From Cercospora beticola (taxonomy: Eukaryota; Ascomycota; Dothideomycetes; Mycosphaerellales; Mycosphaerellaceae): DNA of 64,000 bases. How positions within the stretch are numbered: position 1 is the first letter of the stretch; every line of letters begins with the position of its first letter. Made by a program: the position numbers and the translations under genes. Under the pieces are notes generated by a model. It did not search any database, was not told the DNA's origin, and saw nothing but the letters and a program-made list of their open reading frames with translations. This document shows, piece after piece, positions 45,044-56,075 of this stretch. The stretch covers positions 1,054,001-1,118,000 of the forward strand of contig NC_088936.1 in NCBI RefSeq assembly GCF_033473495.1. Reading direction: 5' to 3'.

Positions 45044-46356
45044 TCACGGTCTGCCGTTTCCCCTCTTACCCTCACGGTACAACTCGTATTCGTACGACGA
45101 GAACAAGAAGGGAGCCACACCTTTGAGGTCATTCTCGAAGAGAGGCATGCTGGCGTAGTACTACGGACGTTAGTCAATAATCAAGACCTTCTGCGTGCTG
45201 GTGTACTTACCTCGAATGTTCCATTCGAGCTCAGACTCCCTGTCTGTGCCGTCCACTCCCAGAACAGAGCACCATCCTCTTTTCTCGGCTGCGCGAACGT
45301 CTCGGTCATAAGCTCATAGCCATCGAGAGCAGCTTTGAGATATTTCCGGCCACTCAAGTACCCGAGACGGACACCCTTGAGCAGGCCGTAGACGAACATG
45401 GCAGATCCAGAACTTTCGATGTAGTTGCCGGATTTCTTCTCGAGGCCAGGATCCATCACATTGTACCACCCCTTGTAGACTGGATCTTGAGCTGCTACGA
45501 CAGCATCGGCAACCGATTGGAAGTACGCAAGCAGTCTTGCGCGACCCTCGTGACTCTCAGGAAAGTAATCGAGTGTGTCAACAAGAGCCATGATGTACCA
45601 CCCGACAGCTCTGCCCCATACGTGAGGCGCAGCACCAGTCTCTGGATCCGCCCAGATAGAGTTCTTGCTCACATCGAAGCCGTGGACCGGAAGCCCATTG
45701 GTCCGTTCCCTGTCAACCAACGTTCCAGCATCGATGAGATCGAACTGCAAAGCAATGTCATCCCAAGCAGTGTTGTTCTCAGGTTGGAACTCGTGAGTCC
45801 ATCGAGCATAGAACACATCGAGCATGTAGATACCATCCAACCACATCTGATCGATGTAGACAGGATATCTATGGTAGAAACCACCATCTGGCGTCCGGAA
45901 CGAACGATCAATCTGGTCCTTCAGGCTGTCCGCGGCGATTTTGTAGATCTCCTCGCCCCCGGTGAGATTGTACATGTCCAAGAAAGAGTGGCCAAAGCGG
46001 ATGTCATCGATCGAGTTGCTGTTGTTGTGTAGCAGGATCTCGCCGTTCCATGCTGGATAGAGGACAGTGTCGACATGTCGCTTGACATAGTCCCGGTACC
46101 TATCATTACCAGTCCTTGAATATGCGAGTAGAACTCCCGAGAGGTATGCCGATACCGTGTAAGCGTAGGTTGGTTCTACACCGTGTTTGATCTGGGAGTC
46201 GGCCATCCAGGTGAGATAGCGAGGCTTGCCATGAAACCTCCCTGGATCAATCTTCTCACCAGGAGGGATCCTGAACCATCCGTTAGGAAGTTCAATCTTG
46301 GCTGAGGCGACAGCGGCACTCGCGCCAGCTAAAGCAAAAGTGGCGATGAATCTCAT
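45044..46356 (-). CDS. GH105 unsaturated rhamnogalacturonyl hydrolase (EC 3.2.1.172)
   Basis: Two exons: 45211-46356 and 45044-45160; 50-bp intron; 420 aa. A signal peptide (MRFIATFALAGASAAVASA) precedes an alpha/alpha six-barrel domain. Family motifs are DDIRFGHSFLDMYNLTG, YIDQMWLDGIYMLDVFYARW, HVWGRAVGWYIMALVDTLDY, GNYIESSGSAMFVYGLLKG and the C-terminal YYASMPLFENDLKGVAPFLF in exon 2. GH105 enzymes remove the unsaturated galacturonyl residue left on rhamnogalacturonan oligomers by PL4 or PL11 lyases. This enzyme would therefore act after the PL4 lyase at 21161-22864. Secretion is supported by the signal peptide. Confidence 0.93.
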
Positions 46357-46817
46357 GTTGGCTGAGGGCTGAAGATGTTGATTTCTGTGCCACCAACGAC
46401 CTTATCGTCTCATATATAGTGGCTCCGAGAGTGGACTGAAGCTCTCATAGCCTCGGAATATTATCAGAAGCCATGTTGGCCAAGACGACTTCCAAGGTCT
46501 TGAGTGAAGCTGCAGGCGTGGATACGGTGCGCCACTACTGGGAAGAACATATCCCTCATTACGCGTGAGTGAAGAGAATGTCTGTGGCCAGTGATGTAGC
46601 AGGCTTCCCCGCATACGCTTTGCATATCAGATGCGATCAGACGCAGCGCTGTGACTTGGTTTGGGGGCACAATACAGAACGTTTGAGCTGTATGTGCGGA
46701 GATGGTGCTTGGCAACAGACGGTCTCCACTAGCGGGACAGATGTGGCCGAGCGAACGTCTCCCGGCCTGATATGTCTTTGAGAGACTAAGGCATATGAGC
46801 TCTTCAGCTTCGTGAAG
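46357..46817. other. Intergenic stretch
   Basis: 5' flank of GH105 and 3' flank of the kinase remnant. No feature is recognised. Confidence 0.5.
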
Positions 46818-47397
46818 TCAGAAATCTCTGAACCATTCGTGCTCTAAAGCCTGGGGCGCCGTCAATCTTTCCTCCGGGTCGAAATTTGTGAGCCCAAGAA
46901 CGAGATCTTTGAATGAATCTGCCTGTTCCACGTCGATTCCTTCCCAGAGCCGGAATGGCCTTCTGGGCTGACCTTCTGCAAATGCGCTTGCGACTGCTGT
47001 GAAGATTTGGACCCATTCAGAGTTGTCGCCGAGGTATCGAAGAAATGCGTTTAGATCTTTCTCCTCCTAGACCAAAGGAGAACATATCCGAAGGCTTGCG
47101 AACTGGCCCCATCGCGTGAGCTTCGGGACTCCGCCACATCATGTTGCCGACTTGTGCACCCATAACGGCTGAGTCTGGATAGTGGAGATAAGCTGCGTCT
47201 TCCAGATCTACCAGTCGGACTCTCTCAACCTTGAATCCACATTCCGAGGATGCCACATCGATCATAGTGTTGTTAGGCTTAACATCTGCCCAAGCCTTAG
47301 CACGGCATTTCAAAATGGACTGATGCGCGCCATGGCTGGCGACTAAGTCAGCGCGTTGTTCCGCCGATGCCGACAGATCATGCACCTTGCACGGCAA
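46818..47397 (-). pseudogene. Protein kinase catalytic-domain remnant
   Basis: Minus-strand sequence still reads as kinase: ADVKPNNTMID (the catalytic HxDxKxxN loop with its His changed), RVRLVDLEDAAYL (DFG equivalent DLE), GNMMWRSPEAHAMGPVRKPSDMFSFGL (activation segment and helix F). Then, in another frame starting near 47055, EKDLNAFLRYLGDNSEW, LTNFDPEERLTAPQALEHEWF, and a stop at 46818-46820. The junction lacks roughly 40 residues expected between helices F and G and changes frame. The N-lobe with its Lys and glycine loop is not found. It resembles a fungal family of small kinases that is often duplicated. No active kinase can be made from this locus. Confidence 0.7.
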
Positions 47398-48672
47398 ACG
47401 CGTGTCAGCGGATGTCCCTTGTCTTGGATGGTCTCATGTATTGTATAGACGCGTTCAGAGTCCCCGGTCACACTTTCGGGAATGGTGAGAATCCTTTGCA
47501 TGAAAGGGGCCAATTTCTGGCGAACGCATGGCTAGTGACACGGCGGATGTGCTGATTGTGGTGCTTGATGAACGACTTGGCCTGAGAGGCGCAGAGCCAG
47601 CGCATGTGGTCGGTTGAGTGGTGGCAGCGAGAGCGAACAGAATTGCGAGGTCGTCAGAAGCTGCTGGGTGACCATAAGTCGTGGCAGTGGACAAAAGTCG
47701 CGACATCGAATCTCCTACTCCACGCCTTGAGTTCGTGGCTCATCTCCATCCAAACAATCTCGCTTCGCATCACTTCCCACAGCTCGACGAAGGATTTCAA
47801 GTGCAGCAGAATGCAGCTCTGGTGCGTCAAGGAGGCGAGCTGCCGGTTCTCGCGAGGGCATGCATCAATGCGCGTTTCCAATGCAATATGTGCATGGCAG
47901 CATACAAGACACGCACATGAACGAGGAAGATGATTACTGCGAAGATGCAGAGAAATGCCGCCAGCACTATCAGGCTGATGAGTACCATCTATGTACGTGG
48001 CAGAGATGATGGTATACCTGGGACATGAACATCTCGAGCCTGCGGTTGTGGCCTGTCGTGTACCGCAACAGGCGTGGTCGAGATCCAGAAACGAGCTGGT
48101 ACTGGTTTCTCTACCTGTTTCGGCCAGCCAAGATGTCGTGCAAGCCTTGAGTTCGCCTACATGCATTTCCGGATAGGATATGCAGAGCGGAAGCTGCGGA
48201 GAAATATCCGACCTTGCAGCAGTTTTCCTCTCAATACCACACATTTGACTGCAAGAGTTGCACGTATTTGGGGGTCACCGTCACACGGACAGTTGCGTGC
48301 TTGCCCGAAGCGCCCGGATTGTTCTCCGGAGCGAATTGTCTGACTCTAATAAAGCCCACAATGCTGGGGACACTTCAAAGGAAGCGGAGAGACATGACTT
48401 CAGACCTATCTTGGAGTAAACGAGGATAGCCACGCAGCTGCAGATGCACGCTTCTCCGCAGCAAAGCTACCTAGCCAAGCCGGAAGAACTACTCGCTACA
48501 GGCTTGGTTGTTTCCAAGACCTGGGGTGCCCATGGGGTAGCTCGACTGACTCCACACACGGTCAGCTTCACAACTCTACTTATGTCGATCATGTCGCCGG
48601 GCCACAGTCATCTCTCTGCCTTTAACGTATCTGCAAGCTCGTAAACTTGCCGCAGTTGTCCCTTTCGCCGCC
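47398..48672. other. Intergenic stretch
   Basis: Upstream of the kinase remnant and of the MFS gene. A 196-codon minus-strand frame (47654-48244) has no family signature. Nothing else is recognised. Confidence 0.45.
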
Positions 48673-50266
48673 ATGGCTCATATTGAGAAAGATGGAAAGC
48701 ACGAGGTGGAAATGCACGAAATCATGCCCGAGAAAGGCATAGATGGAGTCGCCGTGGAGAAAGACGCGTTCGGTGCGCGCAAGAAGATCGATCCCAAAGA
48801 GATCAAGCTCGTGAGAAAGCTCGACACATACATCATGGTCAGTCAACAACTGTGATCGTGGTGTCAGATCTAATACTTCGCAGCCTACCCTCTGGATCAT
48901 GTACTTCTTCAATTTCTTGGACCGCAATGCCATGATCAACGGCAAGCTAAACGGTTTGGACAAGGACCTTGGCCTCACTGGAACGCAATACAACACATGT
49001 GTTTCGATCCTCTTTGTCGGGTATCTCCTGGGACAAGGTGAGTTCCGAAACTCCTGTACCTTTGGCCAAAGCTAATATCCCCCTTGTGCCTAGCAACATG
49101 CTTCTGAACAGAGTCCGGCCATCTATATTCATGTCCGGCTTCATGATGGCGTGGTCAATCGTCAGTCTCTTGACCTACCTATGCCACGACTTCGGCACGA
49201 TGCTGGCCTGTCGATTCTTGCTCGGAATTACAGAGGCTCCGTTCTATCCTGGAGCATTGTATATGATCAGCATGTTCTACACTAAGAAAGAGTTGGCAAC
49301 CAGAATGTCCATCATGTACACTGGCAACATGCTTGCAAGCTCCTTCTCTGGACTCATCGCAGCACCAATCTTCTCTGAACTGGATGGCGTCAACAGCCTT
49401 TCTGGATGGCAGTGGCTGTGAGTTCACTCTTCTAGGCCATGGTACGACAGAAACTGACTGCGTGCAGATTCATTATCCAAGGAGCATTTTCCATCGCCGT
49501 CGCTATAGTTGCGATATTCGTGCTGCCAGACAGCCCGCTCAAAACTCGTTGGTTGACTCACGAAGAGAGACAGCTCGCTCATCATCGCATTTTCGATGAC
49601 ACCACTGGCCGAAGATCGGAAGACTCCAGCGTGTGGAAAGGCCTGCGTGAAGCAGTCATGGATCCCAAGACATGGCTGTTCTGCCTCATGGACAATCTCC
49701 ACCTCTCTGCGAACGGTTTCAAGAACTTTCTTCCATCTGTGGTCAAGACATTGGGCTTCAACACGACTATCAGCCTTGCTTTGACCTGCCCGCCATATCT
49801 TGTTTCCGGCTTCATCAGTATTTGGGTGTCCTGGAGCTCGGGCCGCTACAACGAGAGGACCTGGCATACCACCATCTCGAAGCTTGTCGCCTGTGTCGGG
49901 TTCGCCGTTGCCGCTGGAACAACTAGCGTCGCAGGCCGTTACGTTGGCATCATGTTGTTCGTAGGAGCGACATACGGCGTCAACAATATCGTGCTATCCT
50001 GGGCCGCATCAACACTCGGGGAGACTGATGAGAAGAAAGCTGTCGCCATCGCCATGACCAACACTTTTGGCAATCTGGCATCTGTCTACACACCCTACCT
50101 CTGGCCGGATTCCGACTCCCCTCGCTTTATCAAGGCTTTCTCGGCCAGCATTGCTTTCTCGCTCGGCGTTTGTATCTGCGCGTGGGCCATGCGGATTATT
50201 CTGATGCGGAAGAACAAGAAGCTGCTGAGAGAGAACCCAGGGGCTGTCAAGTTGTGGGTGTACTAA
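48673..50266 (+). CDS. MFS permease, allantoate/anion:cation symporter type (Dal5-like)
   Basis: Exons 48673-48837, 48884-49037, 49087-49417 and 49468-50266; 482 aa if intron 2 is removed as drawn. Motifs of the ACS family: MYFFNFLDRNAMINGKLNGL, then QYNTCVSILFVGY, RFLLGITEAPFYPGALYMIS and SIMYTGNMLASSFSGLIAAPI. Twelve membrane helices are expected. Intron 2 has donor GTGAGT and branch GCTAAT. The position that restores the conserved GQ-VPSNMLLNRVRPS motif ends in TTG rather than AG. The next usable in-phase AG would delete eight conserved residues. The gene may therefore be impaired. It opens the putative metabolite cluster; substrates of relatives include ureides, vitamins and carboxylates. 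Confidence 0.8.
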
Positions 50267-50644
50267 GTGCTTGCGGCTGACCAGGAGTCGATGCTCGGAC
50301 GAACGATGTCACTGGCAAATGCGACCTTGTGTGGGTATAGCTGACGCTTCAACCCTATTCTACGCACTGAGTCTCAAAAATTTGCTCTATCCTCAATGCT
50401 CTCACGATTGGAACCCACGATGCCTGTTTGCTTACACTGTCTTCGGAGACAAATTGGTGCCGTGGACGCCCTTGCGCCGATGATAATGGCTTTTGTGGGG
50501 TTTATCGTTCTTCAGCGAAATCGAGCAGGGCGTCGTTGACAGCTAGATGAACCGGACAATGATTTCGAACCATGCCGAATCTGCCAACGACGCACCTCTC
50601 TATGTCTATAGATACTAATCTTTCTCTCTCGATGCTGAGTGCCA
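50267..50644. other. Convergent intergenic spacer
   Basis: 3' flanks of the MFS permease and NRPS-like genes. No feature is recognised. Confidence 0.5.
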
Positions 50645-53600
50645 CTATCCGAACACTGCTGCTCTCAAATCCTCCAAGGAGAGCTCTTGCAGTTTGGAAT
50701 TATTCTCCGCCACGAATCGAAGTGCCTTGATACAGATTTCAACCAATTCGACCTTGCATCCATTGCTCCTCTGTTCATCTAGCCACTTCTCATGAAAGCC
50801 GATTGCCACAGTGGCTCCATCTTCTCCATGGCGATTGGCATTTACGAAACACATGTGGAAGGCGCGCATGGACATTGCTTCTGCCTTGACACCGGCGATG
50901 AGGGGGCCGTCGTTGTCCGCGGAAGACGATTCATCTTCCACGTCGTTGTGAAACCTCCAGGTGAACGCAGCAGTATGGCAAGCGAGTCGATCCATCTCGT
51001 TGAGGCAAATCTTGCGCTCGCGGATCTGTGTCATAGCCTTGAAGTGAAGCAAATATGTCCTATTCACCGGGCTCATTAGCATGTTCATTGACATTCCTTT
51101 TTTCTTTCACAAAGCTCAACCCGGCGTGGACTCACCATAAATCTCTCGCTGCCAAATCCAAAACCAACGGCTGGGGCTGATAACTCCCAGTCACCGCTCT
51201 CACGCTATCCAGCCGCTCTCCGTCTCCTATCGTCCTCAATGACACTGCGCGGTCGTACACCACACTGCCGCTCGTGAATACAGAATCCCTCTGAGATAGC
51301 CACAAGGCCAGACTCAACGAAAATACCGCCTCCACGACAAGCGGAAGAGTCATATCTAGCACAACAGTCAGGTCACGGAATGGCGCATTGACCGACTGCA
51401 TGTCACCAAGAGGCACCAATTGGTCCTTCGTCCAGGCTTCCGGATTGACGTACGCAGGAGCTTTGATTTCACTCCACTTCTCTTCCCTTTTCATCGAAGC
51501 AACTTCCTTTTCCCAAAACTCCAACGCCGATGCCGGATCGTGTCCGATTGGGAAGCGAGACACGTAAGCAGAATAAGGAGTATAGTGGTCCAGCTCTTCG
51601 TTCTGATAAGCTTTGGAAATCGTGTCGAGTATCAACCGCCGTCCCTGCCCTTCTGTGAACAGATGCGATTCGATGAAAGCAAGTTCCAGCTCCAGACTAT
51701 CTCCTTCGCCGATCGAAACAATGTACAAGACAAGCGTTCGAGTTCCGACCCGATGGCGATACGTGGAAAGTTCTTCATCCATGAGCTTTGTAGCTTCCTC
51801 TTCCGCTGCACAGGAGAACTCCCGGATCCGCGGGGAATCTGGGTTCGAGTATTCCGGCTTCTCCTGTAGGATGATCCAGCTGGAAGCAGAGTCATCGTAG
51901 CCCAGCTTCCAACGAAAGGACTCCTCGTGCTGCCGGACTTTACCTAAAGTCTGCAGCAAGCGAGCTTTGTCAGTGCCGTTTGCTAGACGATAGCGGTTCA
52001 TTTGCCACACGTCGTTATTGTCGAGATGTTCCTTCTTGGTAGAGCCTCGTAAAACTTTGAGATACATGTTCTGATTCGCAGAGAGAGGGATGGCGTCTTC
52101 GAGATCATCGATCTTGATGCCCGCTGAGTTGCAAATCTGCTCGAGCTGATCCTTGGACGATCCTAGCAACGAGAAAGGTGCCACTTTTGTCGGAGCGTCA
52201 AAGCCACCTTGAGATTTGGTTGTGCCTTGCTGAACCAGATCGACAACCTCCTCGACTGTCGGGTAAGCGAAGAGCGCTGCTACGCCAAGTCGTACGCCAG
52301 TCTGCCTTTCGACTGCAGAGGAGATTTTGGACAGGCCCATGGAGTCGGCTCCCAATGCAAGCAAGGTAGTGCTCTGTGATTCTTTTGCTTGACCCGACTT
52401 GATGCCTAGGGCCCTGTCGATAATAGCATAGACATCATCTTCACTTGACTTTTGCTTTCCATCGCCTGCTTCAGCTGAATTATCCTGTCCAAATAGCTGA
52501 GAAAGGACCTTTCTCTGGATCTTGCCCGTTGGACCCTTGGGTATCTTGTCCTCGCAAAAGTGTATCTTTTTGGGAATTTTGAACGCCGCAAGCCTTTTTT
52601 CCAGCAATTGTTGCAGTTTCGCCTCGTCCAAACTGGTATTCGGCTTAAGAACCACTGCGGCCTCCACCTCCTGCCCGTAAAAGTCATCAGATACAGAGAA
52701 GCTCGCCGCTTCCTTCACCTCATCACTGGCCAGCATGATAGCCTCATCGACCTCTACAGGCGAGATCTTCTCTCCACCCCGATTGATCATCTCAGACAGC
52801 CGCCCGATGAGTGTCAACCTTCTTCTATCATCGGTAGACAATACACCACGATCACCTGTACGAAACCATCTCGCCTCGTTGCCTCGCTCATCTGTGCCCT
52901 GCCAAAACGCCTTTTGATTGACCTCGTCGCTAACACCATCGTACCCACCCATTACATTGTCTCCACTCACACAGACTTCGCCTTCCTCTCCAAGTGCAAC
53001 CGCCGTATTGCCTTCGCTCCATATGCAGATCTTCGTTGCACCAGATTCTGGCCCTACACTTCCCGAGCCAAAGTCGTCCAGTCGGTTACTGCACATCTGA
53101 TGACTCGCTTCAGTCATCGCATATGCTTCGATAACAGGGCAATCGAATCGTTTTCGGAGGGCCTCAAATACGGTTGGAAGCAGAGGACTGGAGCACGATC
53201 GAATGAACTGAATATCCAGAGTACCGCTTTTCGGGTCAGGTGCGGCCAGAAGTGTTTGCAAGATTGAGGGTGTTCCCGTCACCCAGTTGCAGTCATTCTC
53301 TTGGAAGTCGGACCATGCTCGAGAAGCATCGATGGCTCCACCGGGAGGTATGACGATGCTGCCGCCTGTTACGAGCGGCGCGAGAAGTGCGGCTACGATG
53401 CCATGAATGTGAAAGAGCACTTGTAGGAGGTATGTTCGATGAGTTGAGTCGAGCTGGTAGGTTTCGGCTACGTTGCGTGCCCCACGAAGGAGATTAGAGT
53501 GCTTGAGGGGAACGGCCTTGGGCTTGCCGGTTGTGCCTGATGTGTGCAGGTATAGTGCTGTGTTGTCGTCTAGATTAGGAGGCGATGATTTTCCTCGGGT

Positions 53601-54075
53601 GTCGCCTTCTCTAAGCCCGTCGAGACTGATTTCGATGATCTTCTGGTTGGCAGAGGTTTCTTGCAAGGTGGCTTTGGTCTTGTCATCACCTCCTAGCACT
53701 ACGACTTTTTTTATGCTCAGGTCTTTGAATAGAGGCTAGAAGCAGACCATGTTAGTTGCAATTCTGATCAGCAGTCTCAGCACTAACCTCGAACTCAGCT
53801 GCTGTATATGCTGGATTGAGCGGTACAGCGGCGGCTCCATCTGCCCAGAGAGCCAGTAGTCCGACAATCAACTCAGGACTGTTTGGCATCACAAGAGCCA
53901 CATTCTCTTTGGACTGGAAGTTTGCCACAGATCTGAGAAAATCAACGTTTCCCTTGAGACTGTTATAAGTCGTCTTTGCAGCGCTTCCTCTAAGAGTCCG
54001 AATGGCCTCGTTTTCGGGCGATTGTCCATCATTTCGTCTGAAAACTGCATCGTACAAATTCGTCGATGTACCCAT
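50645..54075 (-). CDS. NRPS-like enzyme: adenylation, carrier and degenerate condensation domain
   Basis: Three exons: 53788-54075, 51136-53735 and 50645-51059; introns of 52 and 76 bp; 1100 aa. The adenylation domain (about 1-510) resembles Pcs60-type acyl-CoA/oxalyl-CoA ligases, with LHTSGTTGKPKAV (about 160), AYAMTEASHQM, RWFRTGDRG, GRLSEMINRGGEKISP and the catalytic Lys in GPTGKIQRK (about 501). A carrier domain carries LGADSMG, with the phosphopantetheine serine near 561. From about 645 a condensation-like domain begins AIPLSANQNMYL. Its HHxxxDG motif reads SHLFTEG (about 786): the second, catalytic His and the Gly remain, while the first His and the Asp changed. The protein should load an acid and pass it to an unknown partner. 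It shares a short divergent promoter with the asparagine-synthetase-like gene. Confidence 0.85.
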
Positions 54076-54359
54076 TATTGAAGAGTCTGGTGTACAGTTG
54101 TGCTCAAAACGATTGACGATAATGCGTACGGTTGGTCAGATGCGACTGACAACGGTCGTCTCGTAGTAGTGCCTGAGGCTATGCAGTCAGTCTTGTCACG
54201 CTGGCATCAAGCCTACCAATCCATTGCGGTTGAGTTGCGCAATCGTCATGTGGCTTGATTCTGTTTGGCAGTTTCGTGCTGGCCCGAATAGGGCTAACGT
54301 CAATCTGCTTTGCCTTAATAGAGAAATATTACTCGACGATCGATTACGTTGACGTATGA
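54076..54359. promoter_or_regulatory. Divergent promoter between NRPS-like and asparagine-synthetase-like genes
   Basis: Only 284 bp separate the NRPS-like ATG (54075) from the first in-frame codon of the asparagine-synthetase-like sequence. CGATCGATTACG and GATCGATCGGCG near 54340-54370 are small partly repeated CGATCG-rich motifs; their role is unknown. The space is too short to encode the missing glutaminase domain. Confidence 0.4.
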
Positions 54360-55991
54360 TCGATCGGCGAGTTCAACGGCAAGCTTTTGGTTTCAACCCA
54401 GTGCAAGGGCATTACGAGTTTCCTGGATAAGCAGCAATTGAAGTGGGACGCACAGTGTATGGCCGAAGGGTGTGGGCACTATGGTAATCGCTCGCTATTC
54501 GAAGGGATCCACAGAGTCCCAGCAGGCCATATGTTAGTGGCATATCAAGGTGCACCCCAGTCTATCCAATTCAGACCTTATTGGGAATTGCAGTATCCTT
54601 CTAATGAAGGCCGTTCGGACAAGCGCACAGAAGACGAGCTCATCATAGAATTGCGAGAACGTTTAGTGGAAGCAGTGCGGATGCGACTGGTCTCAAGCGA
54701 CGTTCCTGTGGGATTGTTGCTTAGTGGCGGTGTCGACAGTAGTGCGGTCGCAGGAATCGCCGCGCATCTGAGCCATCAGCAAGAAACACCTCCAGAGAAG
54801 TTGCCAACATGCTTCACGATTGCGTTCCCAGACGACAGCGATCTGGATGAATCGGCCATTGCTGTTCGGTCGGCAGAACATATCGGCCTACCGATCGAGA
54901 AGATTGTAGTCGATGAACAGGTTTTGGCCGATCAATTCGAAGAATCTTGCTGGCTCGGCGAGGCCCTCATGTGGGACCTGCAGCATATCGCTAAGAAGGC
55001 AATGAGTAAGCATATTCGCTCGCGTGGGCTGAAAGTTGTATTGAACGGCGACGGATCCGATGAATTATTCGGCGGATACAGCTTTTTCGTCGATAGCCGC
55101 CTTCAGGCTGAAGATCGACGTCGCGACCCCAACATGAAGGAGCCCGACAGTTTGGATGACTTGAACCAAATACGAGAAAAACAAGCTGATGCCTCGCGGT
55201 GGTTCGGTGGCGAGCAAAATACCAATGCAGAGCAGGACCCCGCTGCTCAGTCAAACAACATACCTGCGCCTTTTTGCAACCTGGCAGTGTTGGATCCTGC
55301 CGATTGGCTTCTGCCCGAGCTCCGCGACATAAGCACTCCCTTGACTGCAGTGGCTAACACCTTCACCGAGAAGGAGGCTGCGAATATGAAGGATCTCCAT
55401 CCTCTACACCGCAGCATGACAGCTTGGAACAAAACAATTCTCCCAAACATGGTTATTGCTGCAATCAGTGACGGCGCAAAGATGTCGCACTCGGTAGAAT
55501 CACGACCTCCGTTCCTAGACCATGTCCTCTCCGAGTGGGCACAAAAGCTCCCTATTGATGTGCTTGTCCACGTGGAAGAAGGCGGTGGAGTCACTGAAAA
55601 ATGGCTTTTCCGTCAAGCTGTCCGGCCGTTTGTCACAGAAGAAGTTTATCAACGACGGAAACACCCCTTCTCAGCACCATTTCGGTGGAAACCCGGAGGA
55701 CCGCTGCAGAAGAAGCTGGCATCTTTGATCACGAAAGAGAACGTTGCGAAGCTAGGCTTCGTAGACTGGGATCGATGTGAAGATCTTGTCGACAAGGTTT
55801 TCCATGACAAGGACGAGGGAAAGTTTCGTAGTGCCATTTGGCTGGCGCAGATCATATCGATTGGATCTCAATTCGGGGTGCAGACATGGCAGAGGTCAAC
55901 AAATGGTGGGCCTTCAGAGGTGAAAACCAATGGCGAGCACACGAACGGAGACGAAACACACGGGACTGTCAACGGCCACGTCGAGACTTGA
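54360..55991 (+). CDS. Asparagine-synthetase-like protein lacking the N-terminal glutaminase domain
   Basis: The frame opens after a TGA at 54357-54359. The first ATG with good context is 54459 (MAEGCGHYGNRSLF), giving 510 aa. Homology begins earlier, at GKLLVSTQCKGITSFLDK, which is the end of the class-II glutamine amidotransferase domain. About 190 upstream residues, including the catalytic N-terminal Cys, are absent. The synthetase domain is well kept: PVGLLLSGGVDSSAVAGIA (ATP pyrophosphate loop), VVLNGDGSDELFGGYSFF, KMSHSVESRPPFLD, EKWLFRQAVRPFV and RKHPFSAPFRW. Family enzymes activate a carboxylate with ATP and form an amide. Without the glutaminase domain it could use free ammonia or an amine substrate, as beta-lactam synthetase-like proteins do, or it may be a truncated pseudogene. 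Neighbours suggest a biosynthetic role. Confidence 0.78.
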   Translation, partial: SIGEFNGKLLVSTQCKGITSFLDKQQLKWDAQCMAEGCGHYGNRSLFEGIHRVPAGHMLVAYQGAPQSIQFRPYWELQYPSNEGRSDKRTEDELIIELRERLVEAVRMRLVSSDVPVGLLLSGGVDSSAVAGIAAHLSHQQETPPEKLPTCFTIAFPDDSDLDESAIAVRSAEHIGLPIEKIVVDEQVLADQFEESCWLGEALMWDLQHIAKKAMSKHIRSRGLKVVLNGDGSDELFGGYSFFVDSRLQAEDRRRDPNMKEPDSLDDLNQIREKQADASRWFGGEQNTNAEQDPAAQSNNIPAPFCNLAVLDPADWLLPELRDISTPLTAVANTFTEKEAANMKDLHPLHRSMTAWNKTILPNMVIAAISDGAKMSHSVESRPPFLDHVLSEWAQKLPIDVLVHVEEGGGVTEKWLFRQAVRPFVTEEVYQRRKHPFSAPFRWKPGGPLQKKLASLITKENVAKLGFVDWDRCEDLVDKVFHDKDEGKFRSAIWLAQIISIGSQFGVQTWQRSTNGGPSEVKTNGEHTNGDETHGTVNGHVET

Positions 55992-56075
55992 CGGGTTCTA
56001 TTGAGACTCGAACCATAAATCCGTAATTAGTTCCGACTCGTTTCTCATTCTGGCTCTAGCCATACATCTTTCCGT

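Noticed and set aside
47654..48244. 196-codon minus-strand frame near the kinase remnant, considered as the missing N-lobe
   Set aside because: No glycine loop, VAVK-type lysine or helix C motif could be found.
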